Positions 62,078-64,000 of a stretch of DNA of 64,000 nucleotides are shown in pieces. The translations under genes were made by a program, and so were the position numbers. Source of the DNA: Anaerolineae bacterium (GTDB lineage Bacteria; Chloroflexota; Anaerolineae; Aggregatilineales; UBA2796); contig JAHBVK010000038.1 of assembly GCA_019637555.1 (NCBI GenBank), positions 1-64,000 of the forward strand, in the 5' to 3' direction. Below the pieces are notes generated by a model. The model did no database searches and was not told where the DNA came from. It worked only from the letters and a program-made list of their open reading frames with translations. How positions within the stretch are numbered: position 1 is the stretch's first letter; the number at the start of each line of letters is the position of its first letter.

Positions 62078-62104
62078 TCGAATTGTCGAGGCAGAGCAGT
62101 AACG

Positions 62105-63148
62105 ATGATGGCAAAGCTGCGCATCGGGCTGATTGGCGCGGGAAGATTCGGGCAAACACTGATGCAGATCGCTCAAAGCTTGTCCGAACTGCAAGTCACT
62201 GCCGTTTACGATGTTAACGCGGAGCGTGCTCGTGAAGTGGCTGCCGTCGCTGTTGCCAACGGCGAGGCAATTCACGTTTGCAGCAAGCTGGAAGAACTGT
62301 GGTCTTACACGGATGCTGTGCTGATCTCCACCAGCCACGATACGCACCTGCCTAACACGCTTGCTGCGGCTGCGGCAGGCAAAGCCATTTTCTGTGAAAA
62401 GCCAATGGCGCTGGATGTGGCGGAATGCCAATCCATGATCGATGCTGCTGCGCAACATGGTGTCAAACTACTGGTTGGTCAGGTGACGCGCCTGATGCCG
62501 ATCATGACGCGCCTGCGTGCCATTCTCGAAAGCGGCACAATAGGGCGCCCTGTGGCTGCCCATATCCTGCGTTCGGGCTGGTTAGAGCGGCAAGGCTGGT
62601 GGGCAGCAACGAGCACTAGTGGTGGGATGCTGCATTCACACGGTGCCCACATTTACGATCTGCTGAGCAGCCTGTTTGGGCAGGTGATCAGCATCTATGC
62701 GCTGGCGGCGCCGCGAATTCAACCGCAAGTGGATTACGATGACACCATTTTTAGCACCATTCGTTATGAAAATGGCGCTATTGCCACTGTTGATGCCAGT
62801 ATTTCTGGGCAAATGTGGATTTATGAAGGGCACTTCATATGCGAACAGGGATCGCTGCAATTTGCGCTGGAGCAAGACGGTTGCTGGCTAACCTATCAAC
62901 AGCGCGGCGGTGCGCTAATACGCGAAACGTTCGGCACTTTTAATCAGGAGGGTTTAGATGGTGTCGCTATCGAATTGCGTAACTTTGCCGATTTCGTGCT
63001 GCGGGATGCGCCACCATTCGTTACCAATCAGCAGGCACTCGAAGCCGTCGCGCTGATTCAGGCGGCATACACCTCGGTGAGAACTGGGACCGTGGTGTCT
63101 CTTCCTTACTCTCATAGCAAAATCAGAGAATTCAATGACCATCACTGA
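62105..63148 (+). CDS. Gfo/Idh/MocA-family oxidoreductase
   Basis: A 347-residue protein with KLRIGLIGAGRFGQTLMQIA, VYDVNAERAREVAAV and AIFCEKPMALDVAECQSMI (EKP motif near residue 99). Next come GGMLHSHGAHIYDLLSSLFG, with the substrate-binding His/Asp pair, and a C-terminal beta domain. The start may be either of two adjacent ATGs (62105 or 62108). It oxidises or reduces a sugar-type substrate with NAD(P). Its last 14 bp overlap the amidohydrolase gene, so the two are translationally coupled. Confidence 0.88.
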   Translation: MMAKLRIGLIGAGRFGQTLMQIAQSLSELQVTAVYDVNAERAREVAAVAVANGEAIHVCSKLEELWSYTDAVLISTSHDTHLPNTLAAAAAGKAIFCEKPMALDVAECQSMIDAAAQHGVKLLVGQVTRLMPIMTRLRAILESGTIGRPVAAHILRSGWLERQGWWAATSTSGGMLHSHGAHIYDLLSSLFGQVISIYALAAPRIQPQVDYDDTIFSTIRYENGAIATVDASISGQMWIYEGHFICEQGSLQFALEQDGCWLTYQQRGGALIRETFGTFNQEGLDGVAIELRNFADFVLRDAPPFVTNQQALEAVALIQAAYTSVRTGTVVSLPYSHSKIREFNDHH

Positions 63149-63977
63149 TGCACATATTCATATTTGGCGCTCAAACTCACGCCAATTTCCATGGGATCGG
63201 TCTGCACAAATCCCTCCACTTTCAGAGTATCCCGTCGAATCCTTAATCGATGCCATGAGCCGCACTGGCGTCGATAAGGCTGTACTCGTCCAGCATAGCA
63301 TTTATGGCTACAACAACAGCTACATTATCGATTGCGCCCGGCGTTACCCTCAACTGTTCAGCACCATCATCAAACTTGATCCGCTTGCGCCCACATCGCC
63401 TGAAAGGCTGCGACAGCTCGTCGAGGAGCATAATATTCAAGGGTTACGGCTGCATGTGGCTAACCACCCTCAGCCCGCTTGGTTAGCGTCAACAGCGACA
63501 TTCGCTATTTGGGAAATGGCGGCGCGGCTACAGATCGTCATTGGTATCTTGCTTGATCCTCCCCAGTTGAGTTATGCCCATGAAGTTATCAGCCGATTTC
63601 CCGAAGTGAGAGTAGTCATCGATCATTTGGGTCGAGTCAATGTTGACGAACCAATTACAGGCAAAAACTTTCAGCTTTTACTCGAACTGGCGGCTTATCC
63701 CAACGTATTCGTCAAAGTCTCAGGCTTTTACGCGCTATCAAAACAGCCCTTCCCTTACCTCGATTTGAGACCCTACGTCCACGCGTTACAGCAGCGCTTT
63801 AGCAGTCAACGTCTGCTGTGGGCAACCGATCTGCCGCTCCTTATGCGATCAGGCGAAAGTTACGCTCAGGCATTGGATATACTTCATCATCAGTTACCAA
63901 GTACCTCCGAGGCTGAGATGGAGTGGATGATGGGCAAGGCTGCACTCCAACTCTTTCGATTTGGTATCGCCAGATGA
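63135..63977 (+). CDS. Amidohydrolase-2 family lactonase (fuconolactonase/rhamnonolactonase-like)
   Basis: A 280-residue TIM-barrel metal enzyme with TDAHIHIWRSNSRQFPWD (HxH metal ligands), IQGLRLHV, RVVIDHLGRVN (third His) and LLWATDLPLLM (catalytic Asp). The DAHIHxW start and WxTDxP end are typical of the COG3618 lactonases that open sugar-1,4-lactones. It probably hydrolyses the lactone made by a sugar oxidoreductase such as the coupled Gfo/Idh enzyme or the SDR. Confidence 0.88.
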   Translation: MTITDAHIHIWRSNSRQFPWDRSAQIPPLSEYPVESLIDAMSRTGVDKAVLVQHSIYGYNNSYIIDCARRYPQLFSTIIKLDPLAPTSPERLRQLVEEHNIQGLRLHVANHPQPAWLASTATFAIWEMAARLQIVIGILLDPPQLSYAHEVISRFPEVRVVIDHLGRVNVDEPITGKNFQLLLELAAYPNVFVKVSGFYALSKQPFPYLDLRPYVHALQQRFSSQRLLWATDLPLLMRSGESYAQALDILHHQLPSTSEAEMEWMMGKAALQLFRFGIAR

Positions 63978-64000
63978 AGTTACTATTAGTTCGGCAATCG
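63974..64000 (+). CDS. Start of a further gene, cut by the window edge
   Basis: ATGA overlap with the amidohydrolase stop gives an ATG at 63974 followed by MKLLLVRQS. The start resembles histidine-phosphatase or other alpha/beta proteins, but nine residues are not enough to assign it. Confidence 0.35.

Overview
The window looks like a chromosomal segment of a Chloroflexota bacterium, probably Anaerolineae-like. This is inferred from the long Pro/Thr-rich spacers of the TPTNTP type, the abundance of carbohydrate ABC transporters and glycosidases, the ImuA-ImuB-DnaE2 mutasome operon with an actinobacterial/Firmicutes-type LexA box, and moderate GC. No rRNA, tRNA or CRISPR array was seen. Family calls come from reading the proteins by eye; no database search was run.

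Layout. (1) 1-15,000 is an ordered housekeeping region: a truncated glycosidase, a TetR regulator, small membrane proteins, a GH3 hexosaminidase, a GH18-like lipoprotein, a GIN-domain lipoprotein, a four-gene operon (RsmC/RlmG-type methyltransferase, then branched-chain 2-oxoacid dehydrogenase E1-alpha, E1-beta and E2), and a 1,234-residue anchored beta-propeller protein. (2) 15,200-29,500 is a mosaic full of broken genes. It holds a comM stub followed by a complete but diverged comM, an IS3-type orfA remnant, a pentapeptide-repeat protein, a 5'-truncated GH42, a sugar ABC transporter, a 638-bp copy of the imuB/DUF6504 end fused to a truncated Na+/H+ antiporter, DUF2254 and AI-2E membrane proteins, and the C-terminal end of a Wadjet JetD nuclease. 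(3) 29,500-38,700 is a lipid island: a cholesterol-oxidase-like GMC flavoenzyme, an X-Pro-peptidase-like hydrolase, a class I HMG-CoA reductase, a patatin, a wax ester synthase/DGAT fused to an SCP2 sterol-carrier domain, and a small helical protein that could be phasin-like. Two sites in this cluster share a 24-bp palindrome. (4) 38,700-46,200 carries an MFS transporter, a serine-recombinase remnant, and the SOS mutagenesis operon imuA-imuB-DUF6504-dnaE2 with a near-perfect LexA box.

(5) 46,800-64,000 is a sugar-acid catabolic region. It has two enolase-superfamily dehydratases, a uronate-dehydrogenase-like SDR, two Gfo/Idh/MocA oxidoreductases, an ABC importer with a Tat-type binding protein, a C45 N-terminal hydrolase, a tartronate-semialdehyde-reductase-like enzyme, a DapA-family lyase, a ROK repressor, two creatininase-family proteins (one without part of its metal site) and an amidohydrolase-2 lactonase-like enzyme. 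Together they suggest oxidation of a sugar or uronate to an acid, lactone opening, dehydration, aldol cleavage and reduction of the product. A C-terminal comM stub with its own hairpin lies inside this region at 49,198.

The most notable points are the lipid-storage/mevalonate cluster with the WS/DGAT-SCP2 fusion and its shared operator, the three comM alleles in one window (N-terminal stub, full copy, C-terminal stub), the imuB-antiporter junction created by a recent duplication, and the degenerate creatininase paralogue.
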